The position numbers and the translations under genes are program-made. The notes under the pieces are model-generated. The model did no database searches. It was not told the origin of the DNA and saw only the letters and a program-made list of their open reading frames with translations. This document shows, piece after piece, positions 53,045 through 62,284 of a DNA stretch of 64,000 nt (position 1 is its first letter; the number at the start of each line of letters is the position of its first letter). This DNA is from Duganella sp. CF458 (GTDB taxonomy: Bacteria; Pseudomonadota; Gammaproteobacteria; Burkholderiales; Burkholderiaceae_D), in NCBI RefSeq assembly GCF_900113115.1, contig NZ_FOOF01000022.1:34115-98114 (forward strand), read 5' to 3'.

Positions 53045-54040
53045 ATGAGCGCTGAGATTTGTGAACTGAATGGTCAACCCCGTGCTGCAATCCTTCGATT
53101 ATTCGACTGGGACGATGCGAGCCGCGAAGCCGTCGCGCAATGGAAATACGACGGCGTCGAGCCGAAAAGCGCCTTGGGCAGCTTTGAGCCGCTGGCCGAA
53201 TTCGCCGACCGGGTGCGTTGGCTGTACTATCCTGATGTGGGATCGTCGGCAGGTCTTGAGAAGCTGAAGGCAGTGCGGCGCATAACCTTTGGCGATGAAC
53301 TGCCGCAGCCGGCATTCGATTTGCGCCAATTGCCTGGGCTGGAAGTTGTTCAGTGCGAAGATGCGTCCGGGCTGGATAAACGCCATTTGAACCATCCGCG
53401 CCTGCGGTACCTGGACCTGGAAGGCTTGAAAGCTGCCGATCTCGCCTTCCTGTCCGAGGCACGGGCGTTGGCGGCAATGCGTTTGCGCCGCTGCGCCCTG
53501 ACCGGCCTGAAGGGCAGTGGAACACTGAACGGTTTAAAGGAACTGCGCCTGTTGGGCGCCAAAAAGCTGGAAGATGTATCAGGCTTGGGCGAGGCTGGAA
53601 ATCTCGAGATCGTCGAGATCGGCGAGGCGAAAAAGCTGCGTGATATCAATGCGATTCATTCCCTCGGCAAGCTGCGCTACCTGTTCGTGGAGGCGGATCA
53701 AGCAAGCCAGGCCGACTTGTCGTGGATCGGCACTATGCCGCGCCTGGAATGCGCCGGATTGTGGCTGGAAACCAGGCAAGTGGATTGGACTATCCTTGCG
53801 CAGCATCCGCGCCTGTATGACATCATGCTTGGCACGCATGCCGGTTTTGAGCTGCCCGACGATGACACGTTGGTGCCGTTGCTGCAATCGCATGGCAGGC
53901 GCGTGCTTAAAGTGACCCGGTTCCCGAAGGCGTTGCGCCCGTCGATCAGGATCGAGTTTGTGCCGCCTGCCGATTTGGTGGACGCCAAGCCCCTGCACGT
54001 GTACCAGACAAGGCTGCTGGCGAATCCTAACGTCGACTAG
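53045..54040 (+). CDS. leucine-rich-repeat protein, candidate immunity protein
   Basis: The 331-residue, soluble protein has irregular leucine-rich repeats (LRYLDLEGLKAADLAFLSEA, LKELRLLGAKKLEDVSGLGE, LGKLRYLFVEADQASQADLS). No signal peptide is present, so it is cytoplasmic. It starts 6 bp after the toxin stop, the position normally occupied by the immunity gene of a polymorphic toxin. A paralogous LRR gene lies at 55271. The immunity role is an inference from position; LRR proteins are recorded as immunity partners in some polymorphic-toxin loci. Confidence 0.7.
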   Translation: MSAEICELNGQPRAAILRLFDWDDASREAVAQWKYDGVEPKSALGSFEPLAEFADRVRWLYYPDVGSSAGLEKLKAVRRITFGDELPQPAFDLRQLPGLEVVQCEDASGLDKRHLNHPRLRYLDLEGLKAADLAFLSEARALAAMRLRRCALTGLKGSGTLNGLKELRLLGAKKLEDVSGLGEAGNLEIVEIGEAKKLRDINAIHSLGKLRYLFVEADQASQADLSWIGTMPRLECAGLWLETRQVDWTILAQHPRLYDIMLGTHAGFELPDDDTLVPLLQSHGRRVLKVTRFPKALRPSIRIEFVPPADLVDAKPLHVYQTRLLANPNVD

Positions 54041-54061
54041 ACGCATCATTCCTGGTTGCTG

Positions 54062-54286
54062 ATGCAAATGGCCATGAAAGAACACCGGATCGAATTCCGC
54101 GATTACCTCGCTTTCAATAGTCAAACACTTGAACCACCTCCAAGAGCGCCAGGCCGACCGTGCGTGCTTCGGCCTTCCTGGCGTTGTTGAAATGTATGCC
54201 GATTGGACGTGGTGATGTTCCCCGGCGCGGAGGCTACGGAACATGTGTGGGATTCCTTGATCGCGGTCGCAAATGAAGATAAATGA
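54062..54286 (+). pseudogene. frameshifted remnant of a small gene
   Basis: Coding-like pieces occur in two frames: MQMAMKEHRIEFRDYLAFN from 54062 in one frame, then LNHLQERQADRACFGLPGVV and EMYADWT from 54129 in another. VVMFPGAEATEHVWDSLIAV follows in the first frame from 54209, ending at TGA 54284. The pieces join naturally only if two small indels are assumed (near 54125 and 54206), so the gene appears broken. Family not recognised. Confidence 0.5.
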
Positions 54287-55261
54287 TTGCGAAGCTGGGC
54301 AACTCCCAAAGGCCAGGCTGCCAGGCACCAACCTGATTACGCCGCCGGCTTCGCTTTTGTGAAAGCACTGAAAACAAGGATTGCTGCGCTGGGCAAGGCG
54401 CTGTCGAAGTCCGTGTATGCCTGCAGGCACGGCGACCTGGTCCACACCGTGATGATCAACAAGGACCGCTATGGTGGCGACATGGTCAGCGTGCTCGTTT
54501 CCATCCCAGCGTTTTTTGATGCCAACGCGGCACTGAGCGTTGAAACCCTCCAGTCCCCGTTGGCCGGCGACATTTCGCCACGCGGTGTCGTTGGCACCTA
54601 CGCTTGGGAAAAGGGGACCATTGACGAAGATCTGGTAGCGAAAACCGTTGCCGAATTCCTGGGCTTGTTTGCGACGCCAGCCGATGTCCGGAATGCGCTG
54701 GCCGGCCAGTTTGTGTATCCGTATTATGAGAGTCGGTTGCCCATTGATGCCCCGCCGATTCCTGCGATGTCGGACCTGTCCGAGGCAAACTACCCAGTCG
54801 CAGGTGGAGCGCGAACATTGGAGAGCGCCAGGGCAGCCGCACGGGACAAGCTACAAACGGCGTTAGGGGAGGTGGGCTTCAAACTTTCGCCGGAATCCGA
54901 TGCGATCGCCGTTCGCCCTCGTGGTCACATGTTCGACGGGGTTCGAGCCTTGCTCGACAATTATGGCTCCCATATCCCCCTGACTTGCTTTCCGTGGACG
55001 ACCGCAATCTGGCAAGTCGATAAGCGTTGGAAGGGATCTTATTTTCCGATGCTGCCGTTCGATGTGCTGGCCAGTGGAAAGCCTGTCTTGTTCACTGTCG
55101 ACGAATTCGTCAACCTGGGGAACGACAAGCTGAGGGAGCTGGTCGCACCCGCCTTGGAACTGGCGGCGCAAATCCAGAACCACCACCAGTTCGCCGATGC
55201 GCTCAGCAGCGACTGGGGGCGAGTGGCGGAAAGTCTCTACCGGTTGGCGGTAAAGGAATAG
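54287..55261 (+). CDS. hypothetical protein in the immunity region, start uncertain
   Basis: The frame gives 324 residues. The nominal first codon is TTG right after the stop of the remnant upstream; an in-frame GTG at 54359 is a more compact alternative, and neither has a convincing ribosome site. The segment LVHTVMINKDRYGGDMVSVL resembles the strand pattern of DUF4304-like proteins, with low confidence. The middle includes two possible copies of a Pro-rich hinge. It lies between two LRR genes and ends 9 bp before the second. Possibly another immunity or orphan gene; function unknown. Confidence 0.55.
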   Translation: MRSWATPKGQAARHQPDYAAGFAFVKALKTRIAALGKALSKSVYACRHGDLVHTVMINKDRYGGDMVSVLVSIPAFFDANAALSVETLQSPLAGDISPRGVVGTYAWEKGTIDEDLVAKTVAEFLGLFATPADVRNALAGQFVYPYYESRLPIDAPPIPAMSDLSEANYPVAGGARTLESARAAARDKLQTALGEVGFKLSPESDAIAVRPRGHMFDGVRALLDNYGSHIPLTCFPWTTAIWQVDKRWKGSYFPMLPFDVLASGKPVLFTVDEFVNLGNDKLRELVAPALELAAQIQNHHQFADALSSDWGRVAESLYRLAVKE

Positions 55262-55270
55262 GAAACCAGG

Positions 55271-56200
55271 ATGAGGAAACCGCACTATTTGAATTGGGAC
55301 GGCGTGCGGGTGCTGGCCCTTTATGACGGCATGCACGAGACGAGCGTGGCGGCCATCCAGACAATGGCGTTCGACGAGTTGTGCCTGTTCGCCGGTGACT
55401 TCCCAGACTTATCGGCCTTTGAGGACGCGGCCGGAAAGATCAGGAGACTGTCGGTCAGTACTGCAGTTGGCGTGATGGATTTCGATAGCCTGAAATTCCT
55501 CAAAGACCTCCCCTACCTGCGTTTGAGCGATGCAATCAAGTCTGCCGTAAAAGGCCAGTCGATCGATTTCTCTGCCTTCCCGAAATTGGAGACCTGTTCG
55601 TTCTCATGGAAGAACTACTTCACGCCTTCGCTGCTCGAATGCGAAAGCCTGCGTACATTGGCCCTGTGGGGCTGTCCTGCGAAGGATCTCCGGCTGCTAT
55701 CGAACGCGCCGCAAATCACTACTCTCTGCCTGGCACAGGGCAGCCCGGTGGACCTGGGAGGCATAGAGCGCCTCCAGTCTTTGGAAAAGCTCGATATTTC
55801 GCTACTGCGCAACCTGGCAGACATTTCGGCCCTGGGTGAACTGAAGGCGCTGCGCCATCTGTGCATCTCTAATTGTTCAAAGCTCGAAGACTTGACGCCC
55901 ATTCATTCACTGCCGATGCTCGAAGTACTCCACGTGGCAGGGAAGCATACGTTCGACGACCTGCAATTCCTGAGAAACTTCCCGGCGCTGCAAGAGTTCA
56001 TCTTCGAGATCCAGCTGAAGAATCACGATTTCGCCCCGCTTTTCGACCTTCCTGCGCTGCGGCTTGGGCGATTCATTACGCTGCGGGACTTTGTCGCGAC
56101 CCCCAAGCTGCTGCAGGAGCTGGCTCGGGCCAAGGGCCGGAAGTTGAAACTCGAATTGATCGGGGGCGGGAAGATCAAGACTGTCACATTCAAGCTGTGA
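55271..56200 (+). CDS. leucine-rich-repeat protein, second candidate immunity protein
   Basis: The 309-residue protein is cytoplasmic, with LRR units such as LRTLALWGCPAKDLRLLSNA, LEKLDISLLRNLADISALGE and LRHLCISNCSKLEDLTPIHS, similar in style to the LRR protein at 53045. The two are probably paralogues or functional relatives. It has a lower GC feel than the surrounding core genes. It may be a second immunity gene, for example against a lost or alternative toxin tip. Confidence 0.68.
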   Translation: MRKPHYLNWDGVRVLALYDGMHETSVAAIQTMAFDELCLFAGDFPDLSAFEDAAGKIRRLSVSTAVGVMDFDSLKFLKDLPYLRLSDAIKSAVKGQSIDFSAFPKLETCSFSWKNYFTPSLLECESLRTLALWGCPAKDLRLLSNAPQITTLCLAQGSPVDLGGIERLQSLEKLDISLLRNLADISALGELKALRHLCISNCSKLEDLTPIHSLPMLEVLHVAGKHTFDDLQFLRNFPALQEFIFEIQLKNHDFAPLFDLPALRLGRFITLRDFVATPKLLQELARAKGRKLKLELIGGGKIKTVTFKL

Positions 56201-56283
56201 TTTTCCGTGACTTTTTCTGCCGGGCAATGGCAATATAATCATCCGAATTTGCCGCCTGTGCGGCTCCTCATTGAAGGTGATCC

Positions 56284-57579
56284 ATGCATGTCCTGATCCT
56301 ATTGGGAATCGTTGTACTGTTGGTGGTGCTGTTCTATAAGTCAACCAACCAGTATGTACAGCCAGCCGGCTCGCAAACCCCGGCGCCGGCGCAAGCCATG
56401 GGCGGCAATGCACCGCCCATGCAGATCGGCTGGGTGGCCAACGGCAAGCTGTTCGTTCAGGGCGGCTATGGCGCAGTGCAGGAGATAGCCAGCCCTTACG
56501 CGCAGCAGGCGATGGATCGGGCGGAGCGTAGCCGCGAGAAAAATGCGTGGAAAAAAGACACGGCCTTCGGCGTTGCTGCGCAGGGCAATTATCGTGATTT
56601 CGACCGCCACACCGATCCTTTCCTGATTTCGTCGGCACTCTTTACCGCTGAAGACAAGCTGCTGTACTTCCAGGCAGACCATGGCATGGGCGGGCTGTTT
56701 TCCTACGATATCGCCAGCGGGCATGAAGAGCGCTTGCTGCATCGTCAGCACTTGCAGCTCGATGGCATGTGCCTGTCGCCCTCAGGCGAAACCATCTTTT
56801 GCACTGTGCTTGCGCAGGGTGGCGTCAGCCACATCGCAACCATGCGCAGCAATGGCGATGGCCTGCGCGAGCTGACCGGCGGCGATACCATCGACTCAGC
56901 GCCAACGGCGGTGCCGGGTGACGATGCCACCGTGATCTACCAGTCGGCTGCGATCGGGCGCAACCAGCATGGCGGCTGGGCGGCAACCGGTCATGCGACA
57001 CTACAGCAATTGAATACGGCGACCGGCCGCATTACACCGGTGCTGGAAGATCCGCGCTATGACTTCCTGTCGCCGCGTGTGGCACCTGACGGAGCGCTGT
57101 TCTTCATCCGCAGGCCTTATGAGCCGCCGCAGTACAACGCCGGGAACGTAGTGCTTGATACGCTGTACTTCCCATTCCGTTTGTTGCGCGCATTGTTCCA
57201 TTACCTGAATTTCTTCTCGCTGATGTACTCGCGCAAACCGCTGACCGGCGCAAGCGGCACGCCGATGCAGGCGGACCTGAAGGATATCGTCTTGCAGGGC
57301 AAGCGCATTGACGCGGAACGCGCACTGCGGCGGGAAGCCAGTATCGGCGGGATTCCTTCGCTGGTGCCCTCGTCGTGGCAGTTGGTGTGCCGCACCCGCA
57401 ACGGTAGTGAATCGGTGGTGGCTAGCAATGTGAGCTCGTTTGATATCACGCCGAATGGCGCCATTGTCTACAGCAACGGCCGCGGCCTGTTTGCGCTGGA
57501 TGCGCAAGGGCGCTCGTCATTGGTATCGCAAGGCGACCTGGTTGGTGCGGTGCTGGTGCATGATAAGATGCCCGCATGA
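56284..57579 (+). CDS. membrane-anchored propeller protein (TolB-like)
   Basis: The 431-residue product starts with an uncleaved-looking hydrophobic anchor (ILLGIVVLLVVLFY), followed by a periplasmic or cytoplasmic propeller with blades such as LFSYDIASGHEERLLHRQHL and LDGMCLSPSGETIFCT. A hydrophobic aromatic stretch occurs near residue 300 (FPFRLLRALFHYLNFFSLMY). Its stop overlaps the next start (ATGA). Its function is unknown. Confidence 0.65.
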   Translation: MHVLILLGIVVLLVVLFYKSTNQYVQPAGSQTPAPAQAMGGNAPPMQIGWVANGKLFVQGGYGAVQEIASPYAQQAMDRAERSREKNAWKKDTAFGVAAQGNYRDFDRHTDPFLISSALFTAEDKLLYFQADHGMGGLFSYDIASGHEERLLHRQHLQLDGMCLSPSGETIFCTVLAQGGVSHIATMRSNGDGLRELTGGDTIDSAPTAVPGDDATVIYQSAAIGRNQHGGWAATGHATLQQLNTATGRITPVLEDPRYDFLSPRVAPDGALFFIRRPYEPPQYNAGNVVLDTLYFPFRLLRALFHYLNFFSLMYSRKPLTGASGTPMQADLKDIVLQGKRIDAERALRREASIGGIPSLVPSSWQLVCRTRNGSESVVASNVSSFDITPNGAIVYSNGRGLFALDAQGRSSLVSQGDLVGAVLVHDKMPA

Positions 57580-57890
57580 AACAACTTGAACCCAAGTTCC
57601 GCTGCACCGGCTGCAATCGCGGCATCTTGAATCGCAGCGTGGCGCGCTGCCTGTACTGCGGCGCCGACTTGCCTGCGGAAGCCAGGCTTGCGCCGGAAGT
57701 GATTGCGCAACGCGACGCGGAGCACGCGCGCATGGAAGAGGCCCGCAAGCGCCTGGCCCAGCATCCACCGCCGCGGCCACAGGCGCAGGGCAACAGCGCG
57801 GCGGACGTCATCGATGGCATGAGCACCGGGATCGATGTCATCGACCTGATCGGCGATGGTGTCTCGCTGTTCGGCAAACTTCTCGACTAA
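57576..57890 (+). CDS. small zinc-ribbon protein
   Basis: The 104-residue protein has two CxxC pairs (Cys10/13 and Cys25/28) forming a zinc ribbon, then a charged helix and a C-terminal amphipathic/hydrophobic helix (GIDVIDLIGDGVSLFGKLL). It is translationally coupled to the propeller gene upstream. Partner or adaptor role is suggested only by the overlap. Confidence 0.68.
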   Translation: MKQLEPKFRCTGCNRGILNRSVARCLYCGADLPAEARLAPEVIAQRDAEHARMEEARKRLAQHPPPRPQAQGNSAADVIDGMSTGIDVIDLIGDGVSLFGKLLD

Positions 57891-57960
57891 ACATGTTGCC
57901 TTGATAATGACGGCATGGCACGATACTGATCCCGCCATGCCAATCATTAAAGGAGCTGTC

Positions 57961-58620
57961 ATGTCCCTGCGCATCAACGATACCGCACCGAATTTCAAAG
58001 CCCAGACCACCAAAGGCCCGATCGATTTCCATGAATGGATTGGCGACCAGTGGGCCGTCCTGTTCTCGCACCCAAAGGATTTCACCCCGGTCTGCACCAC
58101 TGAGCTGGGCTACATGGCCAAGATCGAGCCTGAGTTCACCAAGCGCAATGCCAAGATCATCGGCCTGTCGATCGACCCGGTGGAAAACCACAGCAAGTGG
58201 GCCAGCGACATTGAGGAAACCCAGGGCGCCAAGGTGAATTATCCGATGATCGGCGACACCGACCTGCAGGTCGCAAAGCTGTACAACATGCTGCCGGCCG
58301 AGGAGCCTGGCACTTCGGATGGCCGCACCGCTGCCACCAATGCTACCGTGCGTTCTGTGTTCATCGTTGGTCCGGACAAGAAGATCAAGCTGATGCTGAC
58401 TTATCCGATGACCACCGGCCGTAATTTCGACGAGATCCTGCGCGTGCTGGATTCGATGCAGCTGACTGCCAAGCACAAGGTGGCTACGCCGGTGAACTGG
58501 AAGGACGGGGAGGATGTGATTATCGCTGGCTCGGTCAGCGATGATGATGCCAAGAACCTGTTCCCCGGTGGGTGGAAGGCGCCTAAGCCTTATCTGCGGA
58601 TCGTCAAGCAGCCTTCTTAA
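57961..58620 (+). CDS. 1-Cys peroxiredoxin (Prx6-type)
   Basis: The 219-residue product reduces hydroperoxides with one peroxidatic Cys, Cys45 in DFTPVCTTELG. No second Cys is seen, so it is a 1-Cys enzyme. The family C-terminal dimerisation part is present (PVNWKDGEDVIIAGSVSDDD and LFPGGWKAPKPYLRIVKQ). Start ATG 57961 follows GGAGCTGTC, which is a good ribosome site. It is monocistronic; a REP-like element follows. Confidence 0.95.
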   Translation: MSLRINDTAPNFKAQTTKGPIDFHEWIGDQWAVLFSHPKDFTPVCTTELGYMAKIEPEFTKRNAKIIGLSIDPVENHSKWASDIEETQGAKVNYPMIGDTDLQVAKLYNMLPAEEPGTSDGRTAATNATVRSVFIVGPDKKIKLMLTYPMTTGRNFDEILRVLDSMQLTAKHKVATPVNWKDGEDVIIAGSVSDDDAKNLFPGGWKAPKPYLRIVKQPS

Positions 58621-58792
58621 AACCGGTAAACCTGGGTCAGACCCAAGGGTCTGACCCCGTGCGGTTTCACGGCCGAAGGTTCTGGTGCGAGGCTTTTGAC
58701 GTTCGAAGAAGATCAACGGCGCACAACCGCAACCCGTGGCCGCTGCGCGGACAGGGTCTGACCCTGCGGGTCAGACCCTGGTTTACCGGTTT
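58621..58792. repeat. REP-like inverted repeat between peroxiredoxin and uvrB
   Basis: The outer arms AACCGGTAAACC plus GGGTCAGACCC (58621-58644) and the inverted form (58768-58792) are nearly perfect. Two more copies of GGGTCTGACCC lie inside (58647 and 58754). About 95 bp of non-palindromic sequence sits between. The right arm reaches the uvrB stop codon. This architecture is that of RAYT-type REP/BIME elements common in Burkholderiales. Confidence 0.85.
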
Positions 58793-60858
58793 CAAAGCGC
58801 ATCTGCCCCTGGCGCCCCAAACAGCTGCTCCTTGAGGTGGTGCAGCTGGTCCCGCACCTGCGCTGCCTTCTCGAACTCCAGGTTCTTCGCGTGATCGAGC
58901 ATGAGCTTCTCGAGGCGCTTGATCTCCTTGCTGATCTGCTTCTCGCTCATGGCTTCGTACTTTGCCGCTTCCTCGGTCACCACCATCTGTTCGCGCGCAG
59001 CGCTGCTGTAGACGCCATCGATCATGTCCTTGATGATCTTCTTCACGCCGCGCGGCACGATGCCCATCTTCTCGTTATAGGCGATCTGCTTGGCCCGGCG
59101 CCGCTCGGTTTCGTCGATCGCGCGCTTCATCGAGTCGGTCATATTGTCCGCATAGAGCAGGGCTACACCGTTCAGGTTACGCGCCGCGCGGCCGATGGTC
59201 TGGATCAGTGAACGCTCCGAACGCAGGAAACCTTCCTTGTCGGCGTCCAGGATCGCCACCAGCGACACCTCGGGCAGGTCCAGGCCTTCGCGCAGCAGGT
59301 TAATCCCCACCAGCACATCGAACGTACCAATCCGCAGGTCGCGCAGGATTTCCACGCGCTCCACCGTTTCCACATCGCTGTGCAGGTAACGCACCTTGAT
59401 ACCGTGGTCGCCCAGGTATTCGGTCAGTTGCTCCGCCATGCGCTTGGTCAGCGTGGTGACCAGTACGCGCTCGTTCTTTTCGATGCGGTCGTTGATCTCA
59501 CCCAGCAGGTCGTCGACCTGGGTGTGGGCAGGGCGCACGATCACTTGCGGGTCGACCAGGCCGGTCGGGCGAACCACCTGTTCGACCACCGCGCCGGCAT
59601 TCTTCTTCTCGTATTCGGCCGGCGTGGCGGAGACGAACACTGTCTGCCGCATCTTCGACTCGAACTCCTCGAACTTCAGCGGCCTGTTATCCAATGCCGA
59701 AGGCAGGCGGAAGCCGTAGTCCACCAGGTTGGTCTTGCGCGAACGGTCGCCGTTATACATGGCAGACAACTGGCCGATCAGTACGTGCGATTCGTCCAGG
59801 AACATCAGCGCGTCACGCGGCAGGTAGTCGACCAGGGTTGGCGGCGGGTCGCCCGGCTTGGCGCCGGACAGGTGGCGCGAGTAGTTCTCGATGCCCTTGG
59901 TGAAGCCGACTTCCGCCATCATTTCCAGGTCAAAGCGCGTGCGTTGTTCCAGGCGCTGTTCTTCCAGCAGCTTGTTCTCGCGGCGGAAGAAATCCAGCCG
60001 CTCGCGCAGTTCCTCCTTGATGGTTTCGATCGCGCGCAGCACGGTGGCGCGCGGCGTCACATAGTGCGAGCCTGGGTACACGGTGAAGCGCGGGATCTTC
60101 TGTTTGACCTTGCCGGTCAGTGGGTCGAACAGCTGGATCGATTCCAGCTCGTCATCGAACATCTCCAGGCGCACCGCCAGGTCGGCGTGTTCGGCCGGGA
60201 AGATGTCGATGGTGTCGCCGCGTACGCGGAAGGTGCCGCGGCCGAAGTCCACCTCATTGCGTGTGTACTGCATCTGGATCAGGCGCGCGATGATGTCGCG
60301 CTGCGACACGCGGTCCTTGGCACGCAGCGTCAGGATCATCTGGTGGTACTCGTTCGGATTACCGATACCGTAAATGGCCGACACGGTGGCCACGATCACC
60401 ACGTCGCGCCGTTCCATCAGCGATTTGGTGCAGGACAGCCGCATCTGTTCGATGTGCTCATTAATCGATGAGTCTTTTTCAATGAACAGGTCGCGCTGCG
60501 GTACGTAGGCTTCCGGCTGGTAGTAATCGTAGTACGACACGAAGTACTCGACCGCATTCTCGGGGAAGAACTCACGGAATTCGGAATACAGCTGCGCTGC
60601 CAAGGTCTTATTCGGCGCGAACACAATGGCCGGGCGTCCCTTGCGCGCAATCACGTTGGCCATGGTGTAGGTCTTGCCCGAACCGGTCACGCCGAGCAGG
60701 GTCTGGAAGGACAAACCGTCGTCAATCCCCTCGCACAGCGCATCAATGGCGGTGGGCTGGTCGCCGGCGGGAGGAAAGGGCTGGTGCAGCCGATAAGGCG
60801 AATCTGGGAAAGTGATAACTTCCGGTGCCGGAGCAGCCGTATTTTGGGAATCAGACAT
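58792..60858 (-). CDS. uvrB: excinuclease ABC subunit UvrB
   Basis: UvrB is the damage-verifying helicase of nucleotide excision repair. The 688 residues show GVTGSGKTYTMANVIAR (motif I), the beta-hairpin YDYYQPEAYVPQRDLFIEKD, DESH at motif II, TIGRAARNLNG at motif VI and a UvrC-binding C-terminal domain. No LexA-box palindrome is obvious between it and the aminotransferase gene. Confidence 0.98.
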   Translation of the reverse strand: MSDSQNTAAPAPEVITFPDSPYRLHQPFPPAGDQPTAIDALCEGIDDGLSFQTLLGVTGSGKTYTMANVIARKGRPAIVFAPNKTLAAQLYSEFREFFPENAVEYFVSYYDYYQPEAYVPQRDLFIEKDSSINEHIEQMRLSCTKSLMERRDVVIVATVSAIYGIGNPNEYHQMILTLRAKDRVSQRDIIARLIQMQYTRNEVDFGRGTFRVRGDTIDIFPAEHADLAVRLEMFDDELESIQLFDPLTGKVKQKIPRFTVYPGSHYVTPRATVLRAIETIKEELRERLDFFRRENKLLEEQRLEQRTRFDLEMMAEVGFTKGIENYSRHLSGAKPGDPPPTLVDYLPRDALMFLDESHVLIGQLSAMYNGDRSRKTNLVDYGFRLPSALDNRPLKFEEFESKMRQTVFVSATPAEYEKKNAGAVVEQVVRPTGLVDPQVIVRPAHTQVDDLLGEINDRIEKNERVLVTTLTKRMAEQLTEYLGDHGIKVRYLHSDVETVERVEILRDLRIGTFDVLVGINLLREGLDLPEVSLVAILDADKEGFLRSERSLIQTIGRAARNLNGVALLYADNMTDSMKRAIDETERRRAKQIAYNEKMGIVPRGVKKIIKDMIDGVYSSAAREQMVVTEEAAKYEAMSEKQISKEIKRLEKLMLDHAKNLEFEKAAQVRDQLHHLKEQLFGAPGADAL

Positions 60859-60968
60859 TAGTGCAGACCTTTGATAGAATATGCGATTGTCGGCGGCCCT
60901 GACCGGATTTTCTTCGGGAGCCGGCTTGTTCTTGCATCGACCCGCCCCAAAACGTTACCAATCTAACC

Positions 60969-62171
60969 ATGACGAACTCTTCCGTTTTCAGCGCCATCGA
61001 GATGGCCCCGCGCGACCCGATCCTCGGCATCACCGAAGCCTTTAATGCAGACACTAACCCGGCGAAAATCAACCTGGGCGTAGGTGTCTATTATGACGAC
61101 AATGGCAAAGTGCCGCTGCTGAAGTGCGTGGAAAAGGCGGAAGCAATCCTGATCGAGCAGCACGCCCCGCGCACCTACCTGCCAATCGAAGGCCTGGCAG
61201 CTTACGACAAGGCTGTGCAAGAGCTGGTATTTGGTGCCGACAGCGCCGTAATTCAAGAGAAACGTGCCGTGACCGTGCAGGCACTGGGCGGCACCGGCGC
61301 GTTGAAAATCGGCGCCGACTTCCTGAAGCGCTTCTCCCCGGATTCCGAGGTTTACATCAGCAACCCGAGCTGGGAAAACCACCGCGCGCTGTTCGAAAGC
61401 GCCGGCTTCAAAGTCAACAACTACGCCTACTACGACGAGACCACCCATGGCGTGAATTTCGCCGCCATGCTGGCTGCGCTGAAGGCCATGCCACGCGGTT
61501 CCATCGTCGTGCTGCACGCATGCTGCCACAACCCGACCGGCGCCGACCTGACCCAGTCCCAGTGGGATGAGGTGATCGCCGCTGTCGTCGCCGGCGGCCT
61601 GGTACCGTTCCTGGACATGGCTTACCAAGGCTTCGGCGCTGGCATCGCAGAAGACGGCGCCGTGGTGCGCCGCTTCGCCGCCACCGGCGTGGCACTGCTG
61701 GTGTCGAACTCCTTCTCCAAGTCCTTCTCGCTGTATGGCGAGCGCGTGGGCGCCCTGAGCGTGGTGGCGGCTTCCGCGGAAGAGGCATCGCGCCTGCTGT
61801 CGCAGCTGAAACGCGTGGTGCGCACCAACTACTCCAACCCACCGGTCCACGGCGGCAAGGTCGTGGCAACCGCCCTGGCCACTCCTGAACTGCGCCAGAT
61901 GTGGGAAGACGAACTGGCCGGCATGCGCGTGCGCATCAAGGAAATGCGCGAAACCTTCGTGCAGAAGCTGAAAGCCAAGGCGCCTGGCCATGATTTCGAC
62001 TTCGTGCGCGAGCAGATCGGCATGTTCTCGTACTCCGGCCTGACCAAAGAGCAGGTGGGCAAGCTGCGCGAACAGTCGATCTACGCCGTGGACACCGGCC
62101 GTATCTGCGTTGCAGCGCTGAATTCGAAGAATATTGATGTGGTAGTTGACGCCATCGCCAAGGTCCTTTAA
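60969..62171 (+). CDS. aspartate/aromatic amino acid aminotransferase
   Basis: This 400-residue class I PLP aminotransferase has the PLP-lysine region LVSNSFSKSFSLYGERVGAL, ACCHNPTGADLTQSQWDEV in the substrate domain, and VDTGRICVAALNSKNID near the C-terminus. It converts aspartate, tyrosine or phenylalanine with 2-oxoglutarate. AspC and TyrB types cannot be told apart by eye. It diverges from uvrB. Confidence 0.93.
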   Translation: MTNSSVFSAIEMAPRDPILGITEAFNADTNPAKINLGVGVYYDDNGKVPLLKCVEKAEAILIEQHAPRTYLPIEGLAAYDKAVQELVFGADSAVIQEKRAVTVQALGGTGALKIGADFLKRFSPDSEVYISNPSWENHRALFESAGFKVNNYAYYDETTHGVNFAAMLAALKAMPRGSIVVLHACCHNPTGADLTQSQWDEVIAAVVAGGLVPFLDMAYQGFGAGIAEDGAVVRRFAATGVALLVSNSFSKSFSLYGERVGALSVVAASAEEASRLLSQLKRVVRTNYSNPPVHGGKVVATALATPELRQMWEDELAGMRVRIKEMRETFVQKLKAKAPGHDFDFVREQIGMFSYSGLTKEQVGKLREQSIYAVDTGRICVAALNSKNIDVVVDAIAKVL

Positions 62172-62208
62172 TATGCTGCTCTCTGATCGCAATGCGGTCG
62201 GAGAATGA

Positions 62209-62284
62209 TCCCTGATAGCTCAGTCGGTAGAGCGACGGACTGTTAATCCGCAGGTCCCTGGTTCGAGTCCAGGTCGGGGAGCCA
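62209..62284 (+). tRNA. tRNA-Asn (GTT)
   Basis: The 76 bases fold as a cloverleaf: acceptor TCCCTGA/TCGGGGA (one G-T pair), D arm GCTCAGTCGGTAGAGC, anticodon loop CTGTTAA with anticodon GTT, T arm with GGTTCGAGTCC, and encoded GCCA at the end. It lies just after the aminotransferase gene. Its 3' half is the target of a duplicated segment at 63115. Confidence 0.96.

Noticed and set aside
60859..60968. LexA box before uvrB
   Set aside because: No CTGT-N8-ACAG palindrome found in the intergenic sequence.
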